DNA of 64,000 nt from Kribbella monticola (GCF_003261635.1 NZ_QFXK01000026.1:62001-126000), one strand, 5' to 3'. Shown: positions 16,886-25,149, numbered from the stretch's first letter. A program made the numbers and translations. The notes: generated from the sequence alone by a model not told the origin.

Positions 16886-16939
16886 TCAGCGCGCCGGGAC
16901 GTTCCTCGGCGTCGTCGTCACCACTGCGCGCTTGATCAT
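16886..16939 (-). CDS. Threonine leader peptide of the short thrS
   Basis: A 17-residue ORF, MIKRAVVTTTPRNVPAR, with three consecutive ACG (Thr) codons and TGA at 16886-16888. AGGAG stands two bases before the ATG. A TAATTT box ends seven bases before the ATG, so it could alternatively be a leaderless start. It sits 85 bases upstream of the short thrS and directly before the attenuator hairpin. Stalling at the Thr codons when charged tRNA(Thr) is scarce would favour the antiterminator. It begins 23 bases after the tesB stop. Confidence 0.75.
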   Translation of the reverse strand: MIKRAVVTTTPRNVPAR

Positions 16940-16962
16940 GTCTCCTAAATTAGCAGAGCCCG

Positions 16963-17811
16963 TCAACCCTGTTCGTCACCCAGGTCCAGACCGACCGGCC
17001 GGATCAGCCCTTCCTGGGCGACCGAGGCGACCAGCCGGCCGTCGGAACTGAACAGCCGCCCGGTCGCGAACCCGCGCGCACCGGAGGCCGACGGCGAGGC
17101 CTGGTCGTAGAGCAGCCACTCGTCCGCCCGGAACGGCCGGTGGAACCAGAGCGCGTGGTCGAGCGAGGCCGGCTGGATCCGCCGGTCGCCGATGATGATG
17201 CCGTGCGGCAACAAGCTTGCCCCGAGCAACGTGAGGTCGCTGGCATACGCCAGAACGCAAGCATGCAAGGCAGAATCGTCCGGAAGCTTGCCTGCGGCCC
17301 GGATCCAGAACTGCCGCCCGCTGAGCGCTGCCAGCCGTACGTCGAGCGCGGCCCACTCTTTGTTCCAGTCCTCGGCCTTGCGGCCGGACGCCTGCTCGAA
17401 CACCGAGGCCAGCGTCGGCGCCTCCTCCGGCGGGACGAGGTCGGTCGGCATCGGATCGGAGTGGTCCAGCCCCGGCTCGGCCTGCTGGTACGACGTCGAC
17501 ATGTAGAAGATCGTCTTCTCGCGCTGCGACGCCACCACCCGGCGACTGCTGAAGGCCTTGCCGTCCTTGATCCGCTCGACGTGGTACTCGATCGGTACCG
17601 CGGTGTCGCCCGGCCGCAGGAAGTAGCCGTGCAGCGAGTGCACGATCCGGTCGGGCTCGACGGTGTCGCTGGCCGCTACCAGCGCCTGGCCGAGCACCTG
17701 GCCGCCGAAGACCCGCTGGGCCGAGGTCTGCGGTTGGCGCCCTCGGTAGACATCGGCATCGAGCTTGTCGAGGTCGAGCAGCTCGACCAGATCCTCCAGC
17801 GACTCAGGCAT
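16963..17811 (-). CDS. tesB: Acyl-CoA thioesterase II (TesB type)
   Basis: 282 residues with the double hot-dog layout of TesB. The N-terminal half has RVFGGQVLGQALVAA and the SLHGYFLRPGD block, and the C-terminal half has LAYASDLTLL (catalytic Asp) and PASLDHALWFHRPFRADEWLLYDQ. It releases fatty acids from acyl-CoA. Length is normal. It stands upstream of the threonine leader and short thrS on the same strand, so read-through transcription into that region is possible. The upstream PAC2 gene is 70 bases away. Confidence 0.92.
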   Translation of the reverse strand: MPESLEDLVELLDLDKLDADVYRGRQPQTSAQRVFGGQVLGQALVAASDTVEPDRIVHSLHGYFLRPGDTAVPIEYHVERIKDGKAFSSRRVVASQREKTIFYMSTSYQQAEPGLDHSDPMPTDLVPPEEAPTLASVFEQASGRKAEDWNKEWAALDVRLAALSGRQFWIRAAGKLPDDSALHACVLAYASDLTLLGASLLPHGIIIGDRRIQPASLDHALWFHRPFRADEWLLYDQASPSASGARGFATGRLFSSDGRLVASVAQEGLIRPVGLDLGDEQG

Positions 17812-17881
17812 GCCACATCCTTACAGGTGACGATCGGCCGGACTCCCTCAGGGAGCCCGGCCGACCTACGTCACGCAGTAC

Positions 17882-18796
17882 TCAGTTGTCGTCGTCGCGG
17901 CTCAGTTCCGCCAGGAACTGCTCGACCTCGGCGCCCAACTCCTCCGCGGACGGCGTCGCGCCGGCGAGGAGGCTGCCGCGGCTGATGGAGCCGGCGGCGG
18001 CGTCGTACTGGGTTTCCAGCGCGTTGACGACAGCGGCTGCCTCCTCGGAGGCCTCCACCTGCTCATCGACCATCCGGCCGGTGACGGCCGCCTCGTCCAG
18101 GAGGGCCTTGCTAGGGAGCAGCAGACCGGTCGCGGCCGAGACGGCGTGGACCAGGGCCAGGGCGGCACCCGGGAAGCGGTTCTCGGCGAGGTAGTGCGGG
18201 ACGTGGACGGCGAAGCCCATCGCGTCCTTGCCCGCCTCGCCGAGCCGGACCTGCAGCATGGTCGCCGCGCTCGCCGGGAGACGCATCTCGCCGTCCCAGA
18301 TGTTCGAACGCGTCACCAGCTCCGGCCGGGTCGCGTGCGAGGTCAGCCCGAGCGGGCGCGTGTGCGGCACACCCATCGGGATGCCGTGCACGCCGACGGT
18401 CAAGGTCACGTTGTACCGCTCGATGAGCTGCCGTACGGCGCCGGCGAACCGGTTCCAGTGGTTGTCGGGCTCGACACCCTCGAGCAGCAGGAACTCGACC
18501 CCGGCGTCGTCCGTCATCAGGTGCAGCGACAGCTGGGGCGGGGTGTAGTCGATGAAGCGGTCCTCGGCGAACGTCACCTCAGGGCGACGTGCCCGGTAGT
18601 CGTGCAGCAGATCGACGTCAAACCGCGCCAGCAGGCGGTTGTCCAGTACTTCGAGCAGATGGTCGGCGGTGACCCGCCCTGCCTGCCCGGCATCCATGAA
18701 TCCGTCCAGCGAGTGCACCAGCACCTTCGGCGAAGCCGCCGGGCCGGTCGCCACCGACTCGTCGACGATCTCGTAGAGGTCGTCCGGTCGCAGCAT
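17882..18796 (-). CDS. PAC2 family protein
   Basis: 304 residues matching the actinobacterial PAC2 family, which is related to the archaeal/eukaryotic proteasome assembly chaperone 2. Features are VLVHSLDGFMDAGQAGR near the start, HDYRARRP, FLLLEGVEPDNHW, TVGVHGIPMGVPHTRPLG and a C-terminal acidic helix (EELGAEVEQFLAELSRDDDN). The family is widespread beside Pup-proteasome-bearing lineages, but its task in bacteria is unproven. The gene is divergent from the hydroxyacid dehydrogenase operon, and the space between them carries two strong palindromes. Confidence 0.88.
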   Translation of the reverse strand: MLRPDDLYEIVDESVATGPAASPKVLVHSLDGFMDAGQAGRVTADHLLEVLDNRLLARFDVDLLHDYRARRPEVTFAEDRFIDYTPPQLSLHLMTDDAGVEFLLLEGVEPDNHWNRFAGAVRQLIERYNVTLTVGVHGIPMGVPHTRPLGLTSHATRPELVTRSNIWDGEMRLPASAATMLQVRLGEAGKDAMGFAVHVPHYLAENRFPGAALALVHAVSAATGLLLPSKALLDEAAVTGRMVDEQVEASEEAAAVVNALETQYDAAAGSISRGSLLAGATPSAEELGAEVEQFLAELSRDDDN

Positions 18797-18888
18797 CGTC
18801 GTCTCCTTCTCGTGGCCAACGGGCGGGTCGGATGTCTCTATCCTGCCCTGTCAGGGTCCAACGTCCGAGCCGCGGGCAGGAATTCCGG

Positions 18889-18910
18889 CCGCCGGAAAGT
18901 TTTCCGGCGG
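18889..18910. promoter_or_regulatory. 22-bp palindrome CCGCCGGAAA-GT-TTTCCGGCGG
   Basis: Perfect ten-base arms with a two-base centre lie midway between the divergent PAC2 and hydroxyacid dehydrogenase genes. More TTCCGG and GGAAA copies flank it (18883-18930). It suits a dimeric repressor or activator site. The regulator is unknown. Confidence 0.55.
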
Positions 18911-18953
18911 TTGCGGAAACCTATTCCGGCCGGGCTGCGACGCGGGCAGGACG

Positions 18954-18972
18954 AGCGCTTTCGGAAAGCGCT
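18954..18972. promoter_or_regulatory. 19-bp palindrome with LacI/GalR-like core
   Basis: AGCGCTTTC (18954-18962) and GAAAGCGCT (18964-18972) around one G form a perfect palindrome. The right half is followed by TAGCGT (18976-18981), a -10 box six bases before the GTG at 18988. The GAAAGCGCT core resembles LacI-family operators of actinomycete sugar genes, and the position would block the promoter. Confidence 0.6.
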
Positions 18973-18987
18973 TGCTAGCGTGCTCCT

Positions 18988-20127
18988 GTGCGCACCGAAC
19001 CAGACCCCGCCCTGCCCACCGCCCAGACCGAACCGGCCGCAGGCCGGCCCGCCGCCGGGTCCGCTGCGGCCACCGTCGCCGAGCCGACCGCTGGGTCCGC
19101 TGCGGCCGCCGTCGCCGAGCCCGCCCCGGCTCGGCCCGCTGTGATGCTGGCGATGAACGAGTCGAGCCGGGTTCGGGTGCTGGTTCCGCAGGTGCGGACC
19201 CGGCTCGAGCGGGTCGCTGACGTCCTGCCGGTCGGTCCGGGGACCGCCTTCCTCGCCGATCCCGCGATCCGGGACGCGCTGGCCGAGACCGAGGTACTGC
19301 TGACCGGCTGGGGCTGCCCGGCGATCACGCCCGAGGTGCTCGCGGCGGCGCCGAAACTGCAGGCGATCATCCACGCGGCCGGCTCGGTGAAGAGCTTCGT
19401 CGATCCGGCCGTCTTCGACCGCGGAATCCAGGTGACGTCGGCAGTCGTGGCCAACGCGCTGCCGGTCGCAGAGTTCACCGTCGCCACCATCGTCCTGAGC
19501 GGCAAGCGGGCGTTCCGGCTCAGCGCGGAGTACAAGAACTCCCGGCGCAAGCCGGACCCGAGCTTCGTGCCCGGCAACTACGGCAGCACCGTCGGCCTGC
19601 TCGGCGCCTCCCGGATCGGCCGGATGGTTGCCGACCGCCTGCGCACGTTCGACCTCGAAGTACTGATCAGTGATCCGTATCTGACCGCTGCCGAGGCCGC
19701 CGGCTTCGGCGCCGAACTGGTGGAGCTGGACGCGCTGTTCAGCCGCAGCGACATCCTGAGCGTGCACGCCCCGCTGCTGCCGGAGACCGTCGGGATGGTC
19801 GACGCGCGGCTCCTCGGCTTGCTGCGGGACGGCTCGGTGCTGATCAACACCTCGCGCGGCCGCATCATCGATGCCGCGGCGCTGGAGAAGGAATGCCGGT
19901 CCGGTCGCCTGGATGCTGTTCTCGACGTCACCGACCCGGAGCCGCTGCCGCCGGACTCGCCCTTGCTCGACCTCCCGAACATCTTCCTGACGCCGCACCT
20001 GGCCGGTGCCGTCGGCAACGAGGTCGCCCGGCTGGGCGAACTGGCCGTCGGTGAGGTGGAACGCTTCGCGGCCGGTGTGCCGCTCCAGCACACGATCACC
20101 GCTGCCGACCTCGGGAGGATCGCATGA
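18988..20127 (+). CDS. D-isomer specific 2-hydroxyacid dehydrogenase family protein
   Basis: 379 residues. A low-complexity Ala/Pro/Glu N-terminal extension of about 50 residues, with two near-repeats of AAGSAAATVAEP, precedes a normal enzyme. The dinucleotide site is GLLGASRIGRMVADRL. The catalytic Arg lies in NTSRGRIIDAAAL, and the His in FLTPHLAGAV. ATG codons near residues 53 and 56 (VMLAMNESS) are possible alternative starts that would remove the extension, but the GTG at 18988 lies just behind a -10 box. It oxidises or reduces a 2-hydroxy/2-keto acid, probably sugar derived. The stop overlaps the DUF2264 gene by four bases, implying a shared pathway. Confidence 0.87.
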   Translation: MRTEPDPALPTAQTEPAAGRPAAGSAAATVAEPTAGSAAAAVAEPAPARPAVMLAMNESSRVRVLVPQVRTRLERVADVLPVGPGTAFLADPAIRDALAETEVLLTGWGCPAITPEVLAAAPKLQAIIHAAGSVKSFVDPAVFDRGIQVTSAVVANALPVAEFTVATIVLSGKRAFRLSAEYKNSRRKPDPSFVPGNYGSTVGLLGASRIGRMVADRLRTFDLEVLISDPYLTAAEAAGFGAELVELDALFSRSDILSVHAPLLPETVGMVDARLLGLLRDGSVLINTSRGRIIDAAALEKECRSGRLDAVLDVTDPEPLPPDSPLLDLPNIFLTPHLAGAVGNEVARLGELAVGEVERFAAGVPLQHTITAADLGRIA

Positions 20128-22022
20128 CGCGCCTCGTGCTCCCTGCCACCGATCGCGTCCTGTCCCGCCAGACCGGCTGGGTCCGGGCCCACTGGGAGGC
20201 CTTGGCGGATCACTTGCTCGACTCGCTGATCCCCTACACCTCCCCCGGCGCTGCCCGCCTCGTCATCCCGGGTCGCCCCAGCCGCTCGGGGACCGATTCG
20301 GACGAACTGGAAGGCTTCGCGCGCTCCTTCATGCTCGCGGCGTTCCGGATCGCCGGGGTAGGCGGCGAAGGCTGCGAGAAGCTGATCGAGCGATTCGCGC
20401 GAGGCGTCGCCAACGGGGCGAATCCGGACCATCCGGAGGCGTGGCTGCGGCTCACCCCGCGCTCCCAGCAGATGGTGGAGGCGGCGGCGATCGCGGTCGC
20501 GCTGCACGAGTCCCGCGAGTGGATCTGGGACCGGCTGGACACCCGCGCGCAGGAGCACGTGGCCGAGTGGCTCGGCGGTTTCATCGGCTCGACCACGCAC
20601 GACAACAACTGGCGGCTGTTCCAGGTCGTCAGCGAGCAGTTCCTCGCCTCGGTCGGCGCGCCCTACTCGAAGGAGGACATCGAGGGCGGCCTGGACCGGA
20701 TCGAGGACTGGTACGTCGGCGACGGCTGGTACTCCGACGGCGACGGCCAGAACTTCGACAACTACATCGGCTGGGCGATGCACCTCTACCCGGGACTGTG
20801 GACCCGGATGGCGGCGGCGACGCCCGGCACGGAGTACGACGATCGGCTCAAGGTCTACCGCGATCGGCTCCGGCTGTTCCTGGAAGACGCGGTGCATCTG
20901 GTCGGCAACGACGGCGCGCCGATCTACCAGGGTCGCTCCCTGACGTACCGGATGGCCGCGGCAACGCCGTACTGGATGGGGCAGCTTCTCGACGCATCGC
21001 CGATGAGCCCGGGCCAGACGCGGCGGCTGTGCTCCGGGATCGCACGGCACTTCGTGCAGCACGGGGTGCCTGACGAGCGCGGGCTGCTCACGCTCGGCTG
21101 GTACGACACGTTCCTCCCGACCACACAGTCGTACTCCGGTCCGGGCTCGCCGTACTGGGCGAGCAAGGGGTTCATCGGGTTGCTGCTGCCGCCCGAGCAT
21201 CCGGTGTGGAGCGATCCCGAGGAGAGCGTGCCGCTCGACGAGGCGGACCAGGTTCGCTCGATGCCCGCGCCGGGCTGGCTGATCCACGCGAGCCGTCACG
21301 ACCAGTTGGTGCGACTGGTCAATCACGGTGCCGACCACGCTCCCCCGGTCGAGCCGTCCGGTATCGAGCCTGCGGGCGATCCGCACTACGACCGGCTGGC
21401 CTATGCGAATCACGCCGGGCCCGATCTGACCGATTCGTCAGCGCGGATCGACAACCTGGTCGCGCTGGTCGATCAGCAGGGCCGTACGTCGGTACGCGGG
21501 CGGATCCGGCGGCTCTCGATCGGGCCGCGGTCGGCGGCGTCGTGGCACAAGGCGTGGCTGGGCGAGGACGGTCCGTGGCCGGTCGAGACGGCGTCGATCG
21601 TGCACGGCGGCTGGGAGATCCGCTGTTCGCTCGTCGAAGGGCCTGCCGGTGCGCTCGTTCGCAGCGGTGGTTACGCGGTCGCCGGCGACTCCTTGCCTTC
21701 GGCAACCGTCGGTGAGGGCTGGGCGTCCGCGCGGAACTCCGACGGGCTGATGTCGGCCGTCGTCAACCTGCACGGGTACGGCGAATCGGGCGTCCATCGT
21801 GATCTCGGCGCGAACCCGTTCGGCGCGCACTCGGCCACGCCGTACCTCACCGCGGTGCACAACGGCGAACCGCTGGTGCTCGTGTACGCCGTCTTGCTGA
21901 CCAGGGACGCGATCCCTCCGCAGGCGTTTGCGGACGGCATCGAAGTGGTCGTCAACGGTCACGAGATCACCATCACACTGCCCGGTTCGGGAACGGAGAC
22001 GGTTCGGCTCGGGAACCGCTGA
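20124..22022 (+). CDS. DUF2264 protein (probable glycoside-hydrolase-like enzyme)
   Basis: 632 residues, no signal peptide, so probably cytosolic. The N-terminal two thirds are helical with aromatic-rich blocks such as WYVGDGWYSDGDGQNFDNYIGW, which resemble (alpha/alpha)6-barrel sugar enzymes. The last third is beta-rich (VALVDQQGRTSVRGRIRRL and on). This matches DUF2264, a family often coded with sugar catabolism genes. The substrate cannot be read from the sequence. It is translationally coupled to the hydroxyacid dehydrogenase, and both stand behind a LacI-like operator, in keeping with uronate or glycan breakdown. Confidence 0.82.
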   Translation: MTRLVLPATDRVLSRQTGWVRAHWEALADHLLDSLIPYTSPGAARLVIPGRPSRSGTDSDELEGFARSFMLAAFRIAGVGGEGCEKLIERFARGVANGANPDHPEAWLRLTPRSQQMVEAAAIAVALHESREWIWDRLDTRAQEHVAEWLGGFIGSTTHDNNWRLFQVVSEQFLASVGAPYSKEDIEGGLDRIEDWYVGDGWYSDGDGQNFDNYIGWAMHLYPGLWTRMAAATPGTEYDDRLKVYRDRLRLFLEDAVHLVGNDGAPIYQGRSLTYRMAAATPYWMGQLLDASPMSPGQTRRLCSGIARHFVQHGVPDERGLLTLGWYDTFLPTTQSYSGPGSPYWASKGFIGLLLPPEHPVWSDPEESVPLDEADQVRSMPAPGWLIHASRHDQLVRLVNHGADHAPPVEPSGIEPAGDPHYDRLAYANHAGPDLTDSSARIDNLVALVDQQGRTSVRGRIRRLSIGPRSAASWHKAWLGEDGPWPVETASIVHGGWEIRCSLVEGPAGALVRSGGYAVAGDSLPSATVGEGWASARNSDGLMSAVVNLHGYGESGVHRDLGANPFGAHSATPYLTAVHNGEPLVLVYAVLLTRDAIPPQAFADGIEVVVNGHEITITLPGSGTETVRLGNR

Positions 22023-22031
22023 GGTCGTACC

Positions 22032-22454
22032 GTGGGAGTTATGACCGAAGCTACTGCCACCGACACACTTGCCGAGGCTGTCGCGGCCGAACCGAGTACG
22101 GCGAACCAGGAGAAGTTGTGGAAGGCAACGTTCTCGCTGGAGCGCTGGTGGTTCGTCCAGCGCGGTGAGCCGGACAACCCGCAGCCGTTCGTCGGAGTGC
22201 ACGCCGACCAGCCGTTCCTGATGGCTTTCACGTCCGCCGAGCGGGCCCGGACCTTCGCGGTGGACAACGGTCTGGCCGGTCCGGACGACGAGGTGCTGGT
22301 GCTTGCGCTCACGCCGGCCGACGCCGTCGTACAGGCTCCGGTCTGGCTGCAGCAGGGCATCGCCGCGATCACCTTCGACCACGGCATCGCCGGGTACTTC
22401 GCGCCGCTCGGCAACCTGCCGGCGATCCGCTCGCACGTCCAGGACGTCGGGTGA
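22032..22454 (+). CDS. Hypothetical protein (SseB-like size and pattern)
   Basis: 140 residues. After an Ala/Glu/Thr-rich start, the sequence has KLWKATFSLERWWFVQRGEPDNPQPFVG, FTSAERARTFAVDNGL and a hydrophobic C-terminal half. Actinobacterial proteins of this type look like small SseB-fold proteins with a beta-sheet and an AERA helix. The function is unknown. The GTG at 22032 has GAGG seven bases upstream. ATG 22041 is the alternative start but its GGGAG is only two bases away. It starts nine bases after the DUF2264 stop and may end that operon. Confidence 0.7.
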   Translation: MGVMTEATATDTLAEAVAAEPSTANQEKLWKATFSLERWWFVQRGEPDNPQPFVGVHADQPFLMAFTSAERARTFAVDNGLAGPDDEVLVLALTPADAVVQAPVWLQQGIAAITFDHGIAGYFAPLGNLPAIRSHVQDVG

Positions 22455-22461
22455 CACGGCC

Positions 22462-22480
22462 TTAGGCGAGCCTCGCCAAC
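22462..22480. promoter_or_regulatory. IdeR/DmdR1-like iron box upstream of ferritin
   Basis: The 19 bases beginning TTAGGCGAGCC match the mycobacterial iron-box consensus at 13 of 19 positions and hold a GGCGAG-C-CTCGCC dyad. The site lies directly upstream of the ferritin promoter, where IdeR activates bfrB in mycobacteria under high iron. Confidence 0.6.
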
Positions 22481-22481
22481 G

Positions 22482-22510
22482 GTGAGTTTTCTCATGCCGG
22501 GCACTAGATT
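22482..22510 (+). promoter_or_regulatory. Ferritin promoter, probably leaderless
   Basis: GTGAGT (22482-22487) and TAGATT (22505-22510) are 17 bases apart. TAGATT ends seven bases before the ATG at 22518, which has no ribosome binding site. Start of transcription at the ATG is expected. Confidence 0.5.
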
Positions 22511-22517
22511 GGCCGCC

Positions 22518-23045
22518 ATGAGCACGTACGCGAAACTCCTGCAAGAACAGATCCGCAACGAATTCACGGCGTCCCAGCAGTACACGGCCGTCGCGGTCTG
22601 GTACGACGACCAGGACCTGCCGCAACTCGCGGGGCACTTCTACAAGCAGTCGCTGGAGGAGCGCAACCACGCGATGATGATGGTCCAGTACCTGCTGGAC
22701 ATGGACATCCGCCCGCAGATCCCGGGCGTCGGCGACGTGGTGAACGACTTCGAGTCCGCGCTCGAGCCGCTCGAACTCGCGCTGCAGCAGGAGATCACGG
22801 TCACCAAGCAGATCGAGACCTTGGCCCGGACCGCGCGCGACGACGGCGACTACGTCGGCGAGCAGTTCATGCAGTGGTTCCTCAAGGAGCAGGTCGAGGA
22901 GGTCTCGGCGATGACGACACTGGTCAACGTCGCGAAGCGGGCCGGTGACAATCTGTTCCACCTCGAGGATTTCCTGGCCCGCGAGGTCTCCGGCGCCAAC
23001 GCCACCGACCCGACGGCACCCGCCGCGGCCGGCGGAACGGTCTGA
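22518..23045 (+). CDS. Ferritin (BfrB-like iron storage protein)
   Basis: 175 residues forming a four-helix bundle. Ferroxidase ligands are visible in RNEFTASQQY (Glu15) and LEERNHAMMM (Glu48/49 and His51), with further Glu residues in the QEITVTKQIE and EQVEEVSAM helices. There is no haem-binding Met pattern of bacterioferritin, so it is a ferritin proper. The C-terminal tail after about residue 155 is Ala/Thr/Pro-rich, as in actinobacterial BfrB. ATG 22518 was preferred to an upstream GTG because it fits the family start (STYAKLLQEQIRNE) and the -10 box. An iron box upstream predicts activation by IdeR with iron. Confidence 0.93.
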   Translation: MSTYAKLLQEQIRNEFTASQQYTAVAVWYDDQDLPQLAGHFYKQSLEERNHAMMMVQYLLDMDIRPQIPGVGDVVNDFESALEPLELALQQEITVTKQIETLARTARDDGDYVGEQFMQWFLKEQVEEVSAMTTLVNVAKRAGDNLFHLEDFLAREVSGANATDPTAPAAAGGTV

Positions 23046-23064
23046 CCCAGTCCCAACGTGCTCA

Positions 23065-23096
23065 GGACCGCCGCGTGACCACACCCGCGGCGGTCC
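23065..23096. terminator. Bidirectional terminator between ferritin and DUF2207 genes
   Basis: GGACCGCCGCG (23065-23075) and CGCGGCGGTCC (23086-23096) are perfect 11-bp arms with a ten-base loop between two convergent stops. Confidence 0.8.
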
Positions 23097-23102
23097 CGGG
23101 GA

Positions 23103-25100
23103 CTACCAAGAGCCGCCGCCTCCGCCGCCGCCACCGCCGCCGGAGGAGCCGCCGCTGAAGCCGGACGAGCTGCCACCGCCGCCACCGCTTCCGGCCGGGG
23201 CCGGCGGCGGGTCGAAGGTGCTGGCGACCGTCTGGCTGATGCTTCCGGCGGCGAAGCCGGAGTTGTAGTACGAAGGACCGACGTACCAGTAGGGGTCCGG
23301 CGGGATCCGTCCGGCGGCGACGAGTTGCGCACAGACCCGCTGCCAGCGATCGGCGAGTTCGAAGGCGATCGCCCAGGGCAGGTACTTGCTGAAGATGTCC
23401 TCGCCCTCTTCGAACTTCAGCTGGTCCGCCTCCGCCGTGGCCAGATAGGTCCGGAAGCCGATCAGCTGATCGGCGACCGCACGCCCGGCCGGATTCCGCT
23501 GCCCCTGGCCGCGCTTGCCGATCCAGATGCCGATGGCAACAATCACCGCGAGGACCGGGATCGCCACACTCAGCGCGCGCCCGAGCCCACCCGTTGCCGC
23601 GCCGATCGCCGTACCGCCGATCCCGGCGCCGAAGATCCAGGTGGCGAGGATGCCGAAACAGGCAACCCGGGCGCCGCCGCTGACGGCGGAACCACCGCCC
23701 GCACGCGGCATCCGCAGGTACCACTGGCGTTGCTTGACCTGCTCACGCAGCGCGGCGATCATCGCGTCGTGGGCCTGCCGCATGGAGGTGTCACCGACCG
23801 GCCGGCGTTCGAGGGTGATCTCGGCGCCGGGCTGCAGCGAGGGGAACAATCCCTGGAGCAACACCTGCTCGTGCGGCAGCGTGGCGACCGCGGGATTCAG
23901 CAGCACCGCCTTCTGCTCGTTGCCGGTGTTGTCGATCCGGATGCCGCCACGGACGGCGAGGTCGATCAGCGTGGCAGCGGTCTCGGTCGTGGTCGCCTTT
24001 GCGTCGATCAGCAGACCGCCCTCGGCGACCGGGATCTTCGGCGGTGAGAACGCGACCGGAATCTGGTCCTCTTTCAGGTCGTCCTTCACCGGCTGAGCGT
24101 TCATGCCACTGGGCGGGAAGGTGCCCGGTGGCATCCCGGCGAAGCGTTGATCGCGGTTGCCCTTCTTCGTGTAGAGGATGGCGGCCACGATTGCGCCGAC
24201 GGTGACTGCGCCCGATCCGATCACGCCGGGCAGGGTCAGCCCCAGGCGGTCGAGCCAGCTTGGCGGGTCGACCACGATCGGGGTGTCGTTGCTGACGACG
24301 CCCGCCTTGATCCCGGCGACGATGGTCAACTGCTCACCGCGGTCGAGGTCTGTGGCGCCGAAGAGCGCGTTCCCGCCCACGACCGATTTCTGCGGGCAGT
24401 TCTCGTTGGAGCCGGGTGGGCCGACGAAGCAGTCGACCTGCTGGACTCCTTCGGGGACGTTCACGGTCACGGTGACGCTGCGGAGTACTGCTTCCCAGCC
24501 GGTGCCCGTCGCGTCCCAGTAGAGCTCGCTGTGGTCCTTGAAATGCCGGAGTGCCCCGCGTACGTCGTACGAGATGACGTAGGTCGCCTCCGTACCGGAG
24601 ATCGTTTCGTCGGCCGAGCCGATCTTGATCTGGATGCTCTGGTCGCGCTGCCCGTTCGACTTCTTGGTCGAGGTCGTGAACTCGTCGCTCGCGCCGCTCG
24701 GGCTTTTGACGTGGATGTTCGAGATGTCGTACTTCTGGTCCTTCGCTTCGTCGCCGCGGTACTTCTCCCGGGTGATCAGGTTCCGGAAGATGCCGTGCCG
24801 GCCGGTGCTGCCGAAGTGGTAGGCGATCGTCTCGTCCACGTGCACCACGCCGTCCGACTTCACCGTGTAGCCGATCTTCATGCTGGTCACGACGTCGCCG
24901 ATGTCGGCGTGGCCGGCCGGCACCGCTCCCGCCCGCACCGCTGCCGCCTGCACTGCGACCGCCTGCGTCGCTACTGCCTGCACTGCGACCGCCTGCGTCG
25001 CTACTGCCGGCGCAGCCGCTGCCGGCGCGGTGCTTGCGAAACCTGCCAGGACGAGAGCGGCGAAAGCCGCCGAGACGGCGGTGAAGAATCCCCTACGCAT
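23103..25100 (-). CDS. DUF2207 membrane protein
   Basis: 665 residues. The signal peptide is MRRGFFTAVSAAFAALVLAGFASTAPAAAA. A short repeat region (AVATQAVAVQ twice) follows, then the extracellular DUF2207 domain (about 65-270; YTVKSDGVVHVDETIAYHFG, RHGIFRNL). One helix lies near 285-305. A cytosolic part and two closely spaced helices (about 500-555) come next, and a Gly/Ser-rich end closes the protein with a long run of Gly before SW. This layout is common in actinobacteria (predicted membrane protein DUF2207), and the function is unknown. The ATG at 25100 was chosen at the signal peptide. The frame stays open upstream without signal-like sequence. Confidence 0.88.
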   Translation of the reverse strand: MRRGFFTAVSAAFAALVLAGFASTAPAAAAPAVATQAVAVQAVATQAVAVQAAAVRAGAVPAGHADIGDVVTSMKIGYTVKSDGVVHVDETIAYHFGSTGRHGIFRNLITREKYRGDEAKDQKYDISNIHVKSPSGASDEFTTSTKKSNGQRDQSIQIKIGSADETISGTEATYVISYDVRGALRHFKDHSELYWDATGTGWEAVLRSVTVTVNVPEGVQQVDCFVGPPGSNENCPQKSVVGGNALFGATDLDRGEQLTIVAGIKAGVVSNDTPIVVDPPSWLDRLGLTLPGVIGSGAVTVGAIVAAILYTKKGNRDQRFAGMPPGTFPPSGMNAQPVKDDLKEDQIPVAFSPPKIPVAEGGLLIDAKATTTETAATLIDLAVRGGIRIDNTGNEQKAVLLNPAVATLPHEQVLLQGLFPSLQPGAEITLERRPVGDTSMRQAHDAMIAALREQVKQRQWYLRMPRAGGGSAVSGGARVACFGILATWIFGAGIGGTAIGAATGGLGRALSVAIPVLAVIVAIGIWIGKRGQGQRNPAGRAVADQLIGFRTYLATAEADQLKFEEGEDIFSKYLPWAIAFELADRWQRVCAQLVAAGRIPPDPYWYVGPSYYNSGFAAGSISQTVASTFDPPPAPAGSGGGGGSSSGFSGGSSGGGGGGGGGGSW
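24947..25006 (-). repeat. Two perfect 30-bp tandem repeats inside the DUF2207 gene
   Basis: Bases 24947-24976 and 24977-25006 are identical. The unit codes for ten residues (AVATQAVAVQ) just after the signal peptide. This is a place for copy-number change by slippage. Confidence 0.9.
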
Positions 25101-25149
25101 GCGGCGACAGTATCGAGGTCCGGGGTCTGACAGGTGCGCGACGGGCGGT

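Noticed and set aside
16801..16960. T-box riboswitch before the short thrS
   Set aside because: No T-box sequence or stem I is present. The Thr-codon leader peptide and alternating hairpins explain the region better.
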